A DNA stretch of 64,000 bases from an uncultured candidate division Zixibacteria bacterium (GCA_937925655.1 CALAMC010000047.1:107683-171682); one strand, 5' to 3'. Counted from the first letter of the stretch, positions 43,822 to 52,111 are shown. Notes: a model not told the origin generated them from the sequence alone. A program made the numbers and translations.

Positions 43822-46218
43822 ATGCCCGAAACACTTATAAATATCGCCATCCCCGGAACTCCCGGCCGCCTGTTCACCTATTCCTGTTCGGCCGACAACG
43901 CCGCCTCCCTCGAACCCGGTCAGAGAATCGTTGTGCCGTTCGGCCGACGAAAATCCCTCGGCTTTTTCATCGAAAAGACCCGCCAAAAACCGGACGCCGC
44001 CATTAAATCCATTCTATCCGTCATCGACTACCGCTCGCCCTTTTCTCACGGCATGTTCACCTTCCTGCAATGGGTCGGGTCGTACTATTATGCCAATATC
44101 GCCGATGTCCTCGCCGCCGCTTTACCCCCCGAACTGCGCAAAATCAAAAAACCGGGGCTTATCGTAAACAAAGCACTCTTGCACGATACAATTCACGCGG
44201 ACATCGAAACCGACCTGCTGAAAAAACTTGAAAACTTCGATACCGTCGATGGCCGCCTCCTGTCCGGCCTGAAAAATAAATACGGCCGGTCCATCGACCG
44301 CCTTATCGAATCCGGCATACTGATTGAATCATGGGCAAAATCGCGGGACGATGACAATGGCACTCTCCTGGGGTACATCATTAATGCCGGCGGGCATGAC
44401 GGTGGCCATATCCCCGATATCCTCCTGCCTTTGGCCGAATTCGACCGACATTATTCCAAAAAAGAAATTATGGCTTGCGGCCTTAGCGAATACACTTTTA
44501 AAAAACTCAAAGATAAAAATGTTATCCGGCCCGTTTTCGGCCTGCCCGACATACTGCCCTACATCAAACCCCGGCCCGGAATCGAACAACTCGTCCCGAC
44601 CGACGAACAGGCATCGGCCATAAAAATACTGCTCGACCACTCCCGCGGCTTTCATCCCACACTGCTCTATGGCATCACCGGGTCGGGTAAAACGCTGGTG
44701 TACTGCCACGTCGCCCGTGAGATTATTGCCCGCGGCCAGTCGGTCCTGTTTCTGGTCCCCGAAATCGCCCTCGCCGGGACCGTCCTCGCATCGCTTCGCG
44801 CCTACTTCTCCGACCGCGTCGCCATCATGCACTCGGCCGTCAACCCCGGGGAACGACTCGGCATCTGGCAGAAAGTTCGCGAAGGACACTTTGACATTGT
44901 CGTCGGCGCCCGCTCCGCCATCTTCGCCCCGCTGGAAAAACCCGGATTGATTATCGTCGACGAGGAACACGATGAATCCTACAAACAGGATGACCCCGCC
45001 CCGCGCTTCCACGCCCGTGACGCCGCCGTCATGCGCGCCAAACTGCTCGATATCCCCGTCATCCTCGGCTCGGCGACGCCTTCCTTTGAATCATTTCATA
45101 ACGCCCAGAAAGGCCGCTACAATCTTATCTGCCTGACACAGCGGCCGGAGAAGACCTCGACCCCGATGGTGCGTCTGGTCGATTTGAAAAACGAACCGTT
45201 CAATATCGACCAGCCCTACTTCTCCCCGATTCTTAAAAGTCGGGTTAAAGAGGCCTTGTCGAATAAACAACAGGTCATATTGTACCTCAACCGTCGCGGT
45301 TTCTCACCACGGATTAAATGCATCGGCTGCGGCCAGACCCCGGAATGTCCCCATTGTATGGTACCATTGGCCTATCATAAACAGGGCCAAAAACTGGTCT
45401 GCCATTTGTGTGATTATTCGCTCGCACATTACGACGTCTGCCAAAATTGCGGCGGCACCGATTTTTTGTACATTGGCTCCGGCACGCAGAAAATAGAGGA
45501 CGCGCTCGCCACCGTCTTCGATTCGCCGCGCGCCGTACGGCTCGACAGCGACAACGCCCGCAAACGCGAACAGGCCCATATCGCCCTCAATGAATTTGCG
45601 CAGAAAAAATACGACATCCTGCTCGGCACCCAGATGGTCACCAAGGGCATCGACTTCCCCGATGTCACTCTCGTCGGCGTTCTTATGGCCGATCTCGGCA
45701 TGGATATGCCCGACTTTCGCGCCCCGGAAAAGCTGTTCGCCAAACTGATTCAGGTGTCGGGCCGCTCCGGGCGCGGGACTATCCCCGGCGAAGTCATCAT
45801 ACAAACCTTCCAGCCCGAACTGGACTTGATCGATGATGCCGCCCGGCAGGATTATGATTCTTTCTATGAACGCGAAATTATAGCCCGTCGGTCACTGCAC
45901 TATCCCCCGTTCAGCCATCTGGTCAATGTGCGCTTCTCTGGCAAAACCGAAGCCACCGTCAAAACCCAATCCCTGCAGTTTAAATCCGAACTGGAAAAAC
46001 GCCTGAATAAATCAAATCATAAAGCGATTGTACTCGGCCCGGCCATGTGTCACTTTTATCGTTTACGCGCCCTGTATCGCCGACACATAATATTAAAAAC
46101 CGGCCAAATCAATTCGCTTATCCGTATCCTGTCCGAATGGGAGGGCACTGCCCGCAACTTTGGCCTGCCTTCAACCGTCCGCGTCACCATCGACATCGAC
46201 CCCTACGATATGATGTGA
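43822..46218 (+). CDS. priA: Primosomal protein N' (replication restart helicase PriA)
   Basis: 798 residues. N-terminal 3'BD-like domain (VPFGRRKSLGFF), Walker A GITGSGKT, DEAH-type IIVDEEHDESYKQ, GSATPSFES, then eight zinc cysteines in CIGC/CPHC/CHLC/CQNC (about residues 505-555) and C-terminal motifs V-VI (GTQMVTKGIDFPDV, QVSGRSGRG). It reloads the replisome at stalled forks. The ATG at 43822 fits the family N-terminus, but there is no ribosome-binding site and it lies 4 bases after a terminator; see findings. Downstream is the decayed accessory region. Confidence 0.95.
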   Translation: MPETLINIAIPGTPGRLFTYSCSADNAASLEPGQRIVVPFGRRKSLGFFIEKTRQKPDAAIKSILSVIDYRSPFSHGMFTFLQWVGSYYYANIADVLAAALPPELRKIKKPGLIVNKALLHDTIHADIETDLLKKLENFDTVDGRLLSGLKNKYGRSIDRLIESGILIESWAKSRDDDNGTLLGYIINAGGHDGGHIPDILLPLAEFDRHYSKKEIMACGLSEYTFKKLKDKNVIRPVFGLPDILPYIKPRPGIEQLVPTDEQASAIKILLDHSRGFHPTLLYGITGSGKTLVYCHVAREIIARGQSVLFLVPEIALAGTVLASLRAYFSDRVAIMHSAVNPGERLGIWQKVREGHFDIVVGARSAIFAPLEKPGLIIVDEEHDESYKQDDPAPRFHARDAAVMRAKLLDIPVILGSATPSFESFHNAQKGRYNLICLTQRPEKTSTPMVRLVDLKNEPFNIDQPYFSPILKSRVKEALSNKQQVILYLNRRGFSPRIKCIGCGQTPECPHCMVPLAYHKQGQKLVCHLCDYSLAHYDVCQNCGGTDFLYIGSGTQKIEDALATVFDSPRAVRLDSDNARKREQAHIALNEFAQKKYDILLGTQMVTKGIDFPDVTLVGVLMADLGMDMPDFRAPEKLFAKLIQVSGRSGRGTIPGEVIIQTFQPELDLIDDAARQDYDSFYEREIIARRSLHYPPFSHLVNVRFSGKTEATVKTQSLQFKSELEKRLNKSNHKAIVLGPAMCHFYRLRALYRRHIILKTGQINSLIRILSEWEGTARNFGLPSTVRVTIDIDPYDMM

Positions 46219-46263
46219 TTTCAGTCGGTGTTCCGAGTCTTCGTGAAACCCGACATCTTTTCC

Positions 46264-46354
46264 TTGTGCCCGGTCGTACACCATGAACTCTGAAGGGCAG
46301 ATTCACCCCAGTACGTTGTGCCCGGTCGTAGATCCTGAACTTTGAAGGGTCGAT
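46264..46354 (+). repeat. Two imperfect direct copies of a 39-base unit
   Basis: Copies at 46264-46302 and 46316-46354 share 33 of 39 bases and begin with the identical ttgtgcccggtcgta. Spacing is 52 bases from start to start. Confidence 0.7.
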
Positions 46355-46451
46355 CCTCAGATCGACCGGGATAAATCTTCTCTTGTCATCCCCGCCTCTT
46401 TAATTGTCATCTCGGGCTTGACCCGGGATCCAGTTCCGGACTTCTGCCGCG

Positions 46452-46520
46452 CTGTCAGGAACCCTTTCCTGACAGTTTCCATATAATCAATCCGGGAGCG
46501 TCAGGAAGGGGTTCCTGACG
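46452..46520. repeat. Pair of related REP-like palindromes
   Basis: 46452-46475 is a perfect 10-bp stem (CTGTCAGGAA/TTCCTGACAG, loop CCCT). 46499-46520 is a 9-bp stem (CGTCAGGAA/TTCCTGACG, loop GGGG). They share the GTCAGGAA core. Confidence 0.75.
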
Positions 46521-46996
46521 CCGCTAAAACAGACTACAATTTCGCTATCAACTTTGTAGTGCATACCCGTGTTTTAGCCCCGTTTTTGAAGGGTTTTGGC
46601 ACAGCTATTTTATTGTTATAGATATGGTTGCCGGAGGTTGGGTCCGTTTTGTCATTTTTAGTAATGTTTTCCTTATGTGTGGCCCCTTCAAATTTATTTG
46701 GCCGGGTTGACTTGGTTAGTGAATATCCATAATCGTAAAAATAATCATAGACCTCATACATAAGCCACCGCCAGAAATCAACACTGATTTGCATGGGATT
46801 TTGTCATTGCATTTCAATGGGAAATTGATATATATTTCAATGTCAAAATCGACAGGATCGGAGGTTCGTGGGGACGCTTTGGCGGAAGAATAAAATGGTG
46901 GTTGTTAATAATATAACGGTGCGATCAACAAACTTTCCACCCGTTGGGTCGGTTACCGGTTTGCGGATTGATCGGAGATCACGACCGATAACGGTA

Positions 46997-47188
46997 TTTT
47001 GGCAGGGGCGGTGTTATGACCATAATTGCCGAACTTCGCGGACAACGCTGGAGAAGATTGAATATTGTCACAATAATCCGGTCAGAAAAGGATTAGTACA
47101 AAGCCCGGGGGACTGGCGGTGGTCGAGTTACAATTGGTATATGGGCGCTAGTGACGTGCCGTTGATTATGGATGAAATAGGGTCATAA
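46997..47188 (+). pseudogene. C-terminal fragment of a REP-associated tyrosine transposase (RAYT)
   Basis: About 63 codons (VFWQGRCYDHN ... KIEYCHNNPVRKGLV ... DWRWSSYNWYMG ... PLIMDEIG) match the C-terminal end of RAYT/IS200-like transposases. The N-terminal half and catalytic HUH/Tyr region are missing, and upstream codons in frame are unrelated. It is a remnant, not a working gene. N-terminal RAYT fragments lie 340-660 bases further on, in the same orientation. Confidence 0.7.
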
Positions 47189-47191
47189 AAC

Positions 47192-47221
47192 CCCGACATA
47201 GAATGTCGGGCCACCCCGGCC
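47192..47221. repeat. REP-like palindrome with conserved flank (shared with 47942-47960)
   Basis: Perfect 8-bp stem CCCGACAT/ATGTCGGG (loop AGA) followed by CCACCCCGGCC. The 19 bases atgtcgggccaccccggcc (47203-47221) recur inverted at 47942-47960. Confidence 0.75.
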
Positions 47222-47225
47222 TCTG

Positions 47226-47369
47226 CAGATTAAAATAATCTGTCGGAAGACTTGTCTCGTGCACAATCATGCCTTCACATCGAACACACAATTTCCACGT
47301 CCGCTTGGAATCCTCCAAACCGATAAAAATACTCTTGCCCTCGACAATTGTTCTTTGCATCTTTTTCAT
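47226..47369 (-). pseudogene. N-terminal fragment of an IS110-family transposase
   Basis: With AGGAGG 8 nt before the ATG at 47369, the first 48 codons (IFIGLEDSKRTWKLCVRCEG ... HETSLPTDYF) resemble the start of IS110-type DEDD transposases. The frame then runs into the REP-like repeat and loses similarity; the catalytic domains are absent. A truncated relic. Confidence 0.55.
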
Positions 47370-47484
47370 GAGGCTGCCTCCTATTCAATTGTGGCGCTTT
47401 ATGCGACCACAGGTTATTGAAAAAGGTAGCCTCTTTCCATTTGACATTCCAGCATTTAGTGCCTTTTTTATCATAGCCGGGTCG

Positions 47485-47502
47485 CCCACGGCTTGCCGTG
47501 GG
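47485..47502. repeat. REP-like palindrome
   Basis: Perfect 8-bp stem CCCACGGC/GCCGTGGG, loop TT, preceded by GGGTCG. It lies 24 bases before a RAYT N-terminal fragment, the usual place of a REP next to its transposase. Confidence 0.65.
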
Positions 47503-47526
47503 AATGATTGTTTGTTATATTAAATC

Positions 47527-47652
47527 ATGCCGCGCTTGAAACATTATGATAATACGGGAATAGTTAGATTCATCACGTTTAATTGTTATCGTGATGAACC
47601 CGCTCTGTCAAATGTGGTAGCCAAAGAACTCCTGGCTCGACATGAGATATGA
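47527..47652 (+). pseudogene. N-terminal fragment of a RAYT transposase (first)
   Basis: ATG at 47527, 41 codons then TGA. MPRLKHYDNTGIVRFITFNCYRDE has the 'MPR...HYD..G..RF.TF' start of RAYT proteins. The HUH and tyrosine regions are absent. Confidence 0.65.
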
Positions 47653-47677
47653 CCGTAGTATTTGTATCGGGGAAACT

Positions 47678-47700
47678 CACAGCAGAGCTGTGGGCGACCC
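47678..47700. repeat. REP-like palindrome, inverted relative of the 47485 element
   Basis: 6-bp stem CACAGC/GCTGTG (loop AGA) followed by GGCGACCC, the reverse complement of the GGGTCGCCCAC core seen at 47480-47490. Confidence 0.5.
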
Positions 47701-47767
47701 CATCCAAAGAAAGGGATCAGAACTCCAGTTTCGATTATTATTATTTCGGTTCGCGGTATTATGACCA
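47701..47767 (+). pseudogene. RHS-repeat core fragment
   Basis: Frame reads PSKERDQNSSFDYYYFGSRYYD, close to the RHS-associated core consensus (GKERD...DYFGARYYD). Only about 22 codons are left, with no start or flanking RHS repeats. Remnant of a larger surface or toxin gene. Confidence 0.55.
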
Positions 47768-47776
47768 ACCCGGTAA

Positions 47777-47795
47777 CACACCCTTTCAGGGTGTG
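47777..47795. repeat. REP-like palindrome
   Basis: Perfect 8-bp stem CACACCCT/AGGGTGTG with loop TTC. Confidence 0.6.
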
Positions 47796-47852
47796 AGAGA
47801 TAGACTAAGGCAATGCGATATATGTCGAAGGCGATAATGATTGGAATCATCC

Positions 47853-47945
47853 ATGCCCCGGCTCTTCCATTATGATTTTGACGGGCGGGCTAGATTTGTC
47901 ACTTTTAATACGCACCGCCGGCTTCTGCTTTTGGCCGGGGTGGCC
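47853..47945 (+). pseudogene. N-terminal fragment of a RAYT transposase (second)
   Basis: ATG at 47853; MPRLFHYDFDGRARFVTFNTHRR has the RAYT start. Similarity ends where the 68-base repeat at 47946 begins. The sequence differs from the first fragment, so it comes from a different family member. Confidence 0.65.
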
Positions 47946-48013
47946 GGGGTGGCCCGACATCCGAAGGCCTCGAATTCTTATGCGGAACTATGTCGGGTTT
48001 ATTAAACACCGTT
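47946..48013. repeat. 68-base direct repeat, left copy flanking the acetyltransferase gene
   Basis: Matches 49031-49098 at 62 of 68 positions. Contains CCCGACAT near its start and ATGTCGGG near its end, so it can fold as a REP-like hairpin. Confidence 0.8.
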
Positions 48014-48166
48014 TGTCCAGGCAATAAATTCCATCACCTATCACGCCCATTCAACCATCCCGCTTCCCCCCCCACCAACCCGGTGTTAATTCTGGCCATC
48101 CCTTTATTATGCCGGCCATAATTACATTTATGGACTAATATCATACATCATCGGGAAAGCGACCGC

Positions 48167-48988
48167 CTATCTCTTGAGCCTCCATTCTTCCATGATGCGG
48201 AAGGGTGGTCGGCCGAGACGCGAGAAGAGCGCTCGGGCGGCCGCGTTGCGCGATCCCGTCCCGTCATGGTAAATCTTTCCGCCCATTGCTTTCAGGCAGC
48301 GAAGCCCCTGAAACATGGCTTCGGCGCCCAATCCATGTCCGCGGAAGTCGGGTAACACTCCCAGATAATAGATGGTCGACCATCCGTCGCTGGGGTACAC
48401 CATAAGCGCCAGGACGGCGGCGGGAACACCCTCGAAGGCCCCGATCTGAATGCGCTCGGGGGCCATAACCGTTTCCTTGTCCTCGAGCAGGGTTTTCAGG
48501 AAACCGAGCGTATCGGCGTCGGGCTGGGTGGCCGGATCGCCTTCGGCGGCCCGACCAAACAACACGGCCGCGCGACCAAGCTCCGTTTCATCATCCGTGT
48601 TGATGCAGCTCCAAACCAGTCGGGACGATGTTTTCCTCGCGTCGAGTGCCAAAAGCGCCTCTTCAATAGGTACGTGGTATTCGACACGGTCTTCGCCCCG
48701 CTTGAAGCCGCGCTCAACAAGGGCCTCGCGGTGCATCGCGGCGCGGGCGGCAATCATGACTTCGTCGACCCCTTCAATTGCCGTGGTCACACGACTGTCG
48801 ATGATGGCGGCACCATTTTCCACACACTTTGCAATATTGGACTCGATCGCATCATTCCAGGCCTGCGCCTCCGGGAGGCCGTCCACGCCTTTTTTCCATG
48901 ATACGAGAAGAGCCCACGCTTTGCCGTCCTCCGGAATGATGTCGATTTTAACGCAGACAATACCGCTTTCATTCGTAAGTTCACTCAT
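48167..48988 (-). CDS. GNAT-family N-acetyltransferase
   Basis: 273 residues from the ATG at 48988, with AAGG 8 nt upstream; the frame extends to 49045 but into the repeat. The acetyl-CoA-binding segment is visible in the C-terminal third (VLPDFRGHGLGAEAMFQGLR, then GSRNAAARALFSRLG). The N-terminal 150 residues are variable, acidic and possibly a second GNAT-like half (EEALLALDARKTSSRLV). The substrate is unknown. It is the only intact gene in the accessory zone and is bracketed by 68-base direct repeats. Its base use looks more G-rich than the neighbours, which is compatible with recent arrival. Confidence 0.85.
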   Translation of the reverse strand: MSELTNESGIVCVKIDIIPEDGKAWALLVSWKKGVDGLPEAQAWNDAIESNIAKCVENGAAIIDSRVTTAIEGVDEVMIAARAAMHREALVERGFKRGEDRVEYHVPIEEALLALDARKTSSRLVWSCINTDDETELGRAAVLFGRAAEGDPATQPDADTLGFLKTLLEDKETVMAPERIQIGAFEGVPAAVLALMVYPSDGWSTIYYLGVLPDFRGHGLGAEAMFQGLRCLKAMGGKIYHDGTGSRNAAARALFSRLGRPPFRIMEEWRLKR

Positions 48989-49030
48989 GCACATATCCTT
49001 ATATGATAAATTACGCTCACCCCGGAGACC

Positions 49031-49098
49031 GGGGTGGCCTGACATCCGAAGGTCTCGAATTCTTATGCGGATCTATGTCGGGCTTATTGAATACCGTT
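49031..49098. repeat. 68-base direct repeat, right copy
   Basis: Right-hand partner of 47946-48013, 62 of 68 bases the same, same orientation, 1085 bases away. It overlaps the far upstream extension of the acetyltransferase frame. Confidence 0.8.
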
Positions 49099-49660
49099 AA
49101 TTAAAACTTTAATTTTCATTACTTTCCGCGTTTGCTCCTTATCTTTCACCACCAAGGCGATGGTAATTTCATCTGTCACCATTATTATGAGACCTGAAAT
49201 CACATTAAAAATTAATTTATGCAAAAAGAGGAGCAAAAAATTAAAAAATTTTCAAAGACGAACCCATTCTGCCGTAACCGACACAGTGACATGGGACTTC
49301 GCAAGTCTGAAATCCTGCGAAGTCGCGAGCAAAACGAGCGAGCTTTTGTCATTGTCTTGCTAACTATGGGGATAGAGAATGCAAAATTAATAATTCCCAA
49401 ATTCAAACCCGTTTGGCCGTAACCGAATCGAATTTATGGACTTGCTTGCATTTATGGACTAATATGATACACTATGACGCCGTATTTATGAAAAACCAAA
49501 CGGGCAGTTTAAGGTCATGCCCGGGACCATCTACTACACCCCTCACTGCAATGAGCAATCGGACGAATCATATACCGTTTCATGATTTCCTCCTTGTTAT
49601 GGGTTGCCATGTCAACGGGAACAGGGACGATCTGCATCATCAACAGCACCCCGACCCCTT
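49099..49660. other. 562-base region without a gene
   Basis: Short frames in both strands look non-coding. It contains AT-rich stretches (about 49195-49250) and no promoter, repeat or RNA that I can support. Confidence 0.5.
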
Positions 49661-49825
49661 TTAACCCTTGACCACTTTTACACAGCAGGTCGCGTCTTTT
49701 TCGTCGCCGCAACACGCCAGCGGCATGCAGCACGGCATCAGAGCTTTAAGATCCTTGCCGGTGATATCGATGCGATATCCCGTGTCGGTTTCCGTGAATT
49801 TGATCGACCCGATTTCTTTTTCCAT
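49661..49825 (-). CDS. Small Cys-rich protein downstream of arsR
   Basis: 54 residues, starting with MEKEIGSIKFTETDTGYRI and ending in a Cys-rich half (PCCMPLACCGDEKDATCCVK) with six cysteines as three CC pairs. AAAGGAGG stands 7 nt before the ATG, an excellent ribosome-binding site. The pattern suggests soft-metal or metalloid binding; this is inference. The gene follows arsR by 70 bases, and a nested palindrome lies between them. Family not recognised. Confidence 0.75.
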   Translation of the reverse strand: MEKEIGSIKFTETDTGYRIDITGKDLKALMPCCMPLACCGDEKDATCCVKVVKG

Positions 49826-49844
49826 GTGTTCACCTCCTTTAGGT

Positions 49845-49880
49845 CATCATATAGACATATACGCATATATCAATATGATG
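49845..49880. promoter_or_regulatory. Palindromic site between arsR and the Cys-rich gene
   Basis: Outer arms CATCATAT (49845-49852) and ATATGATG (49873-49880) are perfect 8-bp inverted repeats; an inner ATATA-TGCG-TATAT repeat lies at the centre. Long AT-rich nested inverted repeats of this kind are typical of ArsR/SmtB operators. It is 20 bases upstream of the small gene's ATG. Confidence 0.6.
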
Positions 49881-49895
49881 GTTCAAAAAAATTTA

Positions 49896-50228
49896 TTATT
49901 TCCTGTTTTTCTTTTGGGGAGCGATTTGAACAACCCGCAGGCAGTCACAGAAACCGCTGCAGCACTCGGAGATAACGTCACGATTGAGGCTATAATACAC
50001 TTTCTGCCCGTCGCGGCGGTCCAACACTATTTCGGCGTCGCGCAACTGGGCCAGATGGCGACTGACCGTCGGTTGCGACAGCCCGACCGCCTCGGTCAAC
50101 TCGTTGACCGTCATTTCCTTGTCGGACAACAAAGCCAGAATTTTGAGCCGCGTCGGTTCCCCGAAGGCCTTGAAATAGCGGCTGTAGGTGCGCGCGTCGA
50201 TTTGAAGCATTTTAGGTTTTGGGGCCAT
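49896..50228 (-). CDS. ArsR-family transcriptional regulator with C-terminal Cys cluster
   Basis: 110 residues. Winged helix-turn-helix (FKAFGEPTRLKILALLSDKEMTVNELTEAVGLSQPTVSRHLAQLRDAEIV, about 19-68), then the beta wing DGQKVYYSLN. The C-terminus carries CCSGFCDC (about 89-96), a likely metal or metalloid site. ArsR members repress and are released by metal binding. It has its own promoter (50260-50288), AAAGGG before the ATG, and a small Cys-rich gene downstream. Confidence 0.9.
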   Translation of the reverse strand: MAPKPKMLQIDARTYSRYFKAFGEPTRLKILALLSDKEMTVNELTEAVGLSQPTVSRHLAQLRDAEIVLDRRDGQKVYYSLNRDVISECCSGFCDCLRVVQIAPQKKNRK

Positions 50229-50259
50229 AGGCTGTTCCCTTTATTCTCTTATAACCATA

Positions 50260-50288
50260 TTTATATAATTACCGGTTCCAAAAGTCAA
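50260..50288 (-). promoter_or_regulatory. Promoter of the arsR unit
   Basis: Minus strand TTGACT (50283-50288), 17-nt spacer, TATAAA (50260-50265). The -10 region sits in an AT-rich inverted repeat (TTATA...TATAA). Confidence 0.6.
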
Positions 50289-50300
50289 ATAATGGTTAAA

Positions 50301-50329
50301 ATAAAAAGTCCCGAACTCGGTCGGGACTT
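50301..50329 (-). terminator. Terminator of the rplY gene
   Basis: Perfect 9-bp stem (50306-50314 with 50321-50329), loop ACTCGG, T-run on the minus strand. 26 bases after the rplY stop. Confidence 0.85.
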
Positions 50330-50354
50330 GTCCGTCAAAATATCCCAAAAGGAA

Positions 50355-51065
50355 CTATTTCTTTTCCTTTTTTTCCTTCTTTTCCTCTTTTTCTTCTTTG
50401 GCTTCTTCGCCCTCTTTCCTGGCGGCTTCGCCCTCGCCTGCGGCGGCTTCACCGGCGGCGGCTTCACCTTCGGCTACGGCGGCGGTCGGCACCGCTTCCT
50501 TGATAATCGTTGGCGGAACAACCGTCACTATCGTCCGGTTGGGGCTGGTGAGAATCTCCACTTTATCGAGCGCCAGGTTGCCGACATGGATGGCATCGCC
50601 GATATTCATGGCCGATACGTCTATCTCCACGCCGGAGGGAATGTCACCGGGCAGACAACTGATTTCCAGGTCACGAATAACATGCTGGATAATGCCGCCC
50701 AGTTTGACCCCTTCCGGTGTCCCTTTAAGATGAATCTTTATCGACATGGTGATCTTCTTGCTCATCGACACCTGGTACAAATCCACGTGCTTGAGCGAAC
50801 CGGCAACCGGGTCGCGCTGCAGTTCGCGGATGAGCACTTTACGTTCGCCGTTCTTGTCGTCGGCCAGGTCGAGGTTGATGAGCATGTTCATATTACCGTG
50901 CTTGCGGAGCAGAGCCTCCAGTTCGCGAGTCTTGAGCAAAATCGCAACCGCTTCCGTCTCCGGTCCGTACAGGATGCCCGGCAAGAACCCCTCGACACGG
51001 GTCTTGCGGGCCTGGCCTTTGCCGGTGGTATGGCGCTTTTCGGCAGTGAGTCTGATGTCTTCCAT
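50355..51065 (-). CDS. rplY: 50S ribosomal protein L25/general stress protein Ctc
   Basis: 236 residues. Residues 1-95 are the L25 5S rRNA-binding domain (GQARKTRVEGFLPGILYG...VRELQRDPVAGSLKHVDLYQV); about 96-185 form the TL5/Ctc C-terminal domain. The last 50 residues are an Ala/Glu/Lys low-complexity tail (EGEAAAGEAAAGEGEAARKEG then EEKEEKKEKKEKK). AAGGAGG lies 13 nt before the ATG, rather far. It sits 34 bases after prs, as in the conserved prs-ctc order. A pth gene would usually follow but does not. Confidence 0.95.
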   Translation of the reverse strand: MEDIRLTAEKRHTTGKGQARKTRVEGFLPGILYGPETEAVAILLKTRELEALLRKHGNMNMLINLDLADDKNGERKVLIRELQRDPVAGSLKHVDLYQVSMSKKITMSIKIHLKGTPEGVKLGGIIQHVIRDLEISCLPGDIPSGVEIDVSAMNIGDAIHVGNLALDKVEILTSPNRTIVTVVPPTIIKEAVPTAAVAEGEAAAGEAAAGEGEAARKEGEEAKEEKEEKKEKKEKK

Positions 51066-51099
51066 CGTGATCTATAAACCTCCTTAACAAAATTGCATT

Positions 51100-52044
51100 T
51101 TACACCGGCAAATCATCGAACAGCGACGACACCGATTTTTCACCGGAAATCCTCATAATGGCCTCGCCGAACAACTTGGCACAGGTCAGCACATGGAATT
51201 TCTCCGGCAGATTCTTTTTATTCCCGTTTATCGAATCCGATATTATTATTTTCTTGATAGGCGACTTCGATATCCGTTCGACCGCGCTCCCGGACAAAAC
51301 GGCATGAGTGCAAATGGCATGAATGTCCAGCGCTCCCAGCTCCGAAACCGCCTCGGCCGCCTGACACAACGTCCCGGCGGTGTCAACCATGTCATCGCGG
51401 ATTATAATGTTTTTCCCCTTCACATCGCCGATAACGTTGACTACTTCCGATTTGTTCGGCTCGGGGCGACGTTTGTCGATGATGGCCAGGCTGCAACGGA
51501 AGGCTTTCGCGAAAGCCCGCGCCATTTTGATCGACCCCACGTCGGGCGACACCACCACCGTGTTTTCCATGTTCATGTTTTCCAGATAATCCTTGAATAC
51601 CCGCGTGGAATAAAGATGGTCATGAGGAATATCGAAAAAACCCTGAATCTGCGAAGCGTGCAAATCCATCGTGATAATCCGGTCGGCCCCGGCCGTCGTA
51701 ATCAAATTGGCGATGAGCTTGGCCGTGATCGCCACCCGCGGCTTGTCCTTGCGATCCTGCCGGGCATAACCATAGTACGGTATCACGGCGGTGATGCGCG
51801 ACGCCGACGCCCGGCGGGCGGCCTCGATCAATATTAAAAGCTCGAGAATATTTTCCGCCGGGGGATTGGTCGACTGAATGATAAAGACGTCGGCCCCCCG
51901 GATATTTTCGTTGATCTGAATGAACAACTCGCTGTCGGAAAAATTCCGCAACTCGCAGGCGGTTAATTCAACGCCGATATATCGCGCGATTTGCTCCGCC
52001 AGCGGGCGATTGGATCGGCCGGTAATAAGTTTTAATTCTGACAT
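51100..52044 (-). CDS. prs: Ribose-phosphate pyrophosphokinase
   Basis: Makes PRPP from ribose 5-phosphate and ATP in the cytosol. 314 residues, the usual length. FSDSELFIQINENIRGADVFIIQS, the ATP-binding YARQDRK, DLHASQIQGFFDIPHDHL and the PRPP loop DDMVDTAGT are all present. It lies between tRNA-Gln and rplY on one strand. No clear promoter was found. Confidence 0.97.
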   Translation of the reverse strand: MSELKLITGRSNRPLAEQIARYIGVELTACELRNFSDSELFIQINENIRGADVFIIQSTNPPAENILELLILIEAARRASASRITAVIPYYGYARQDRKDKPRVAITAKLIANLITTAGADRIITMDLHASQIQGFFDIPHDHLYSTRVFKDYLENMNMENTVVVSPDVGSIKMARAFAKAFRCSLAIIDKRRPEPNKSEVVNVIGDVKGKNIIIRDDMVDTAGTLCQAAEAVSELGALDIHAICTHAVLSGSAVERISKSPIKKIIISDSINGNKKNLPEKFHVLTCAKLFGEAIMRISGEKSVSSLFDDLPV

Positions 52045-52111
52045 GATTATTATCTAAATGGTGGTAAAATTTGTCTCCATCGTCCCGAATACCAGTTGCC
52101 GGTCTTTTAAA

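Larger units (their letters stand above)
46219..46996. other. Non-coding start of the accessory region
   Basis: 778 bases with direct repeats, REP-like hairpins and one doubtful ORF (46534-46794, minus, 86 residues, unrecognised). A stretch near 46405-46435 reads like the widespread genomic repeat with a 'cgggcttgacccgggatcca' core. No real gene is supported. Confidence 0.55.

Noticed and set aside
46534..46794. Minus-strand ORF of 86 residues in the accessory zone
   Set aside because: Low-complexity, Asn/Lys-rich, no ribosome-binding site, no family; kept only as a remark in the region entry.
49219..49422. Short plus-strand ORF with a KTNPF-like start
   Set aside because: AT-rich region, no Shine-Dalgarno and no resemblance to a protein family.
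46219..49660. CRISPR array suspected from repeats
   Set aside because: Repeats are few, irregular in spacing and palindromic REP-like; no spacer pattern and no cas genes.
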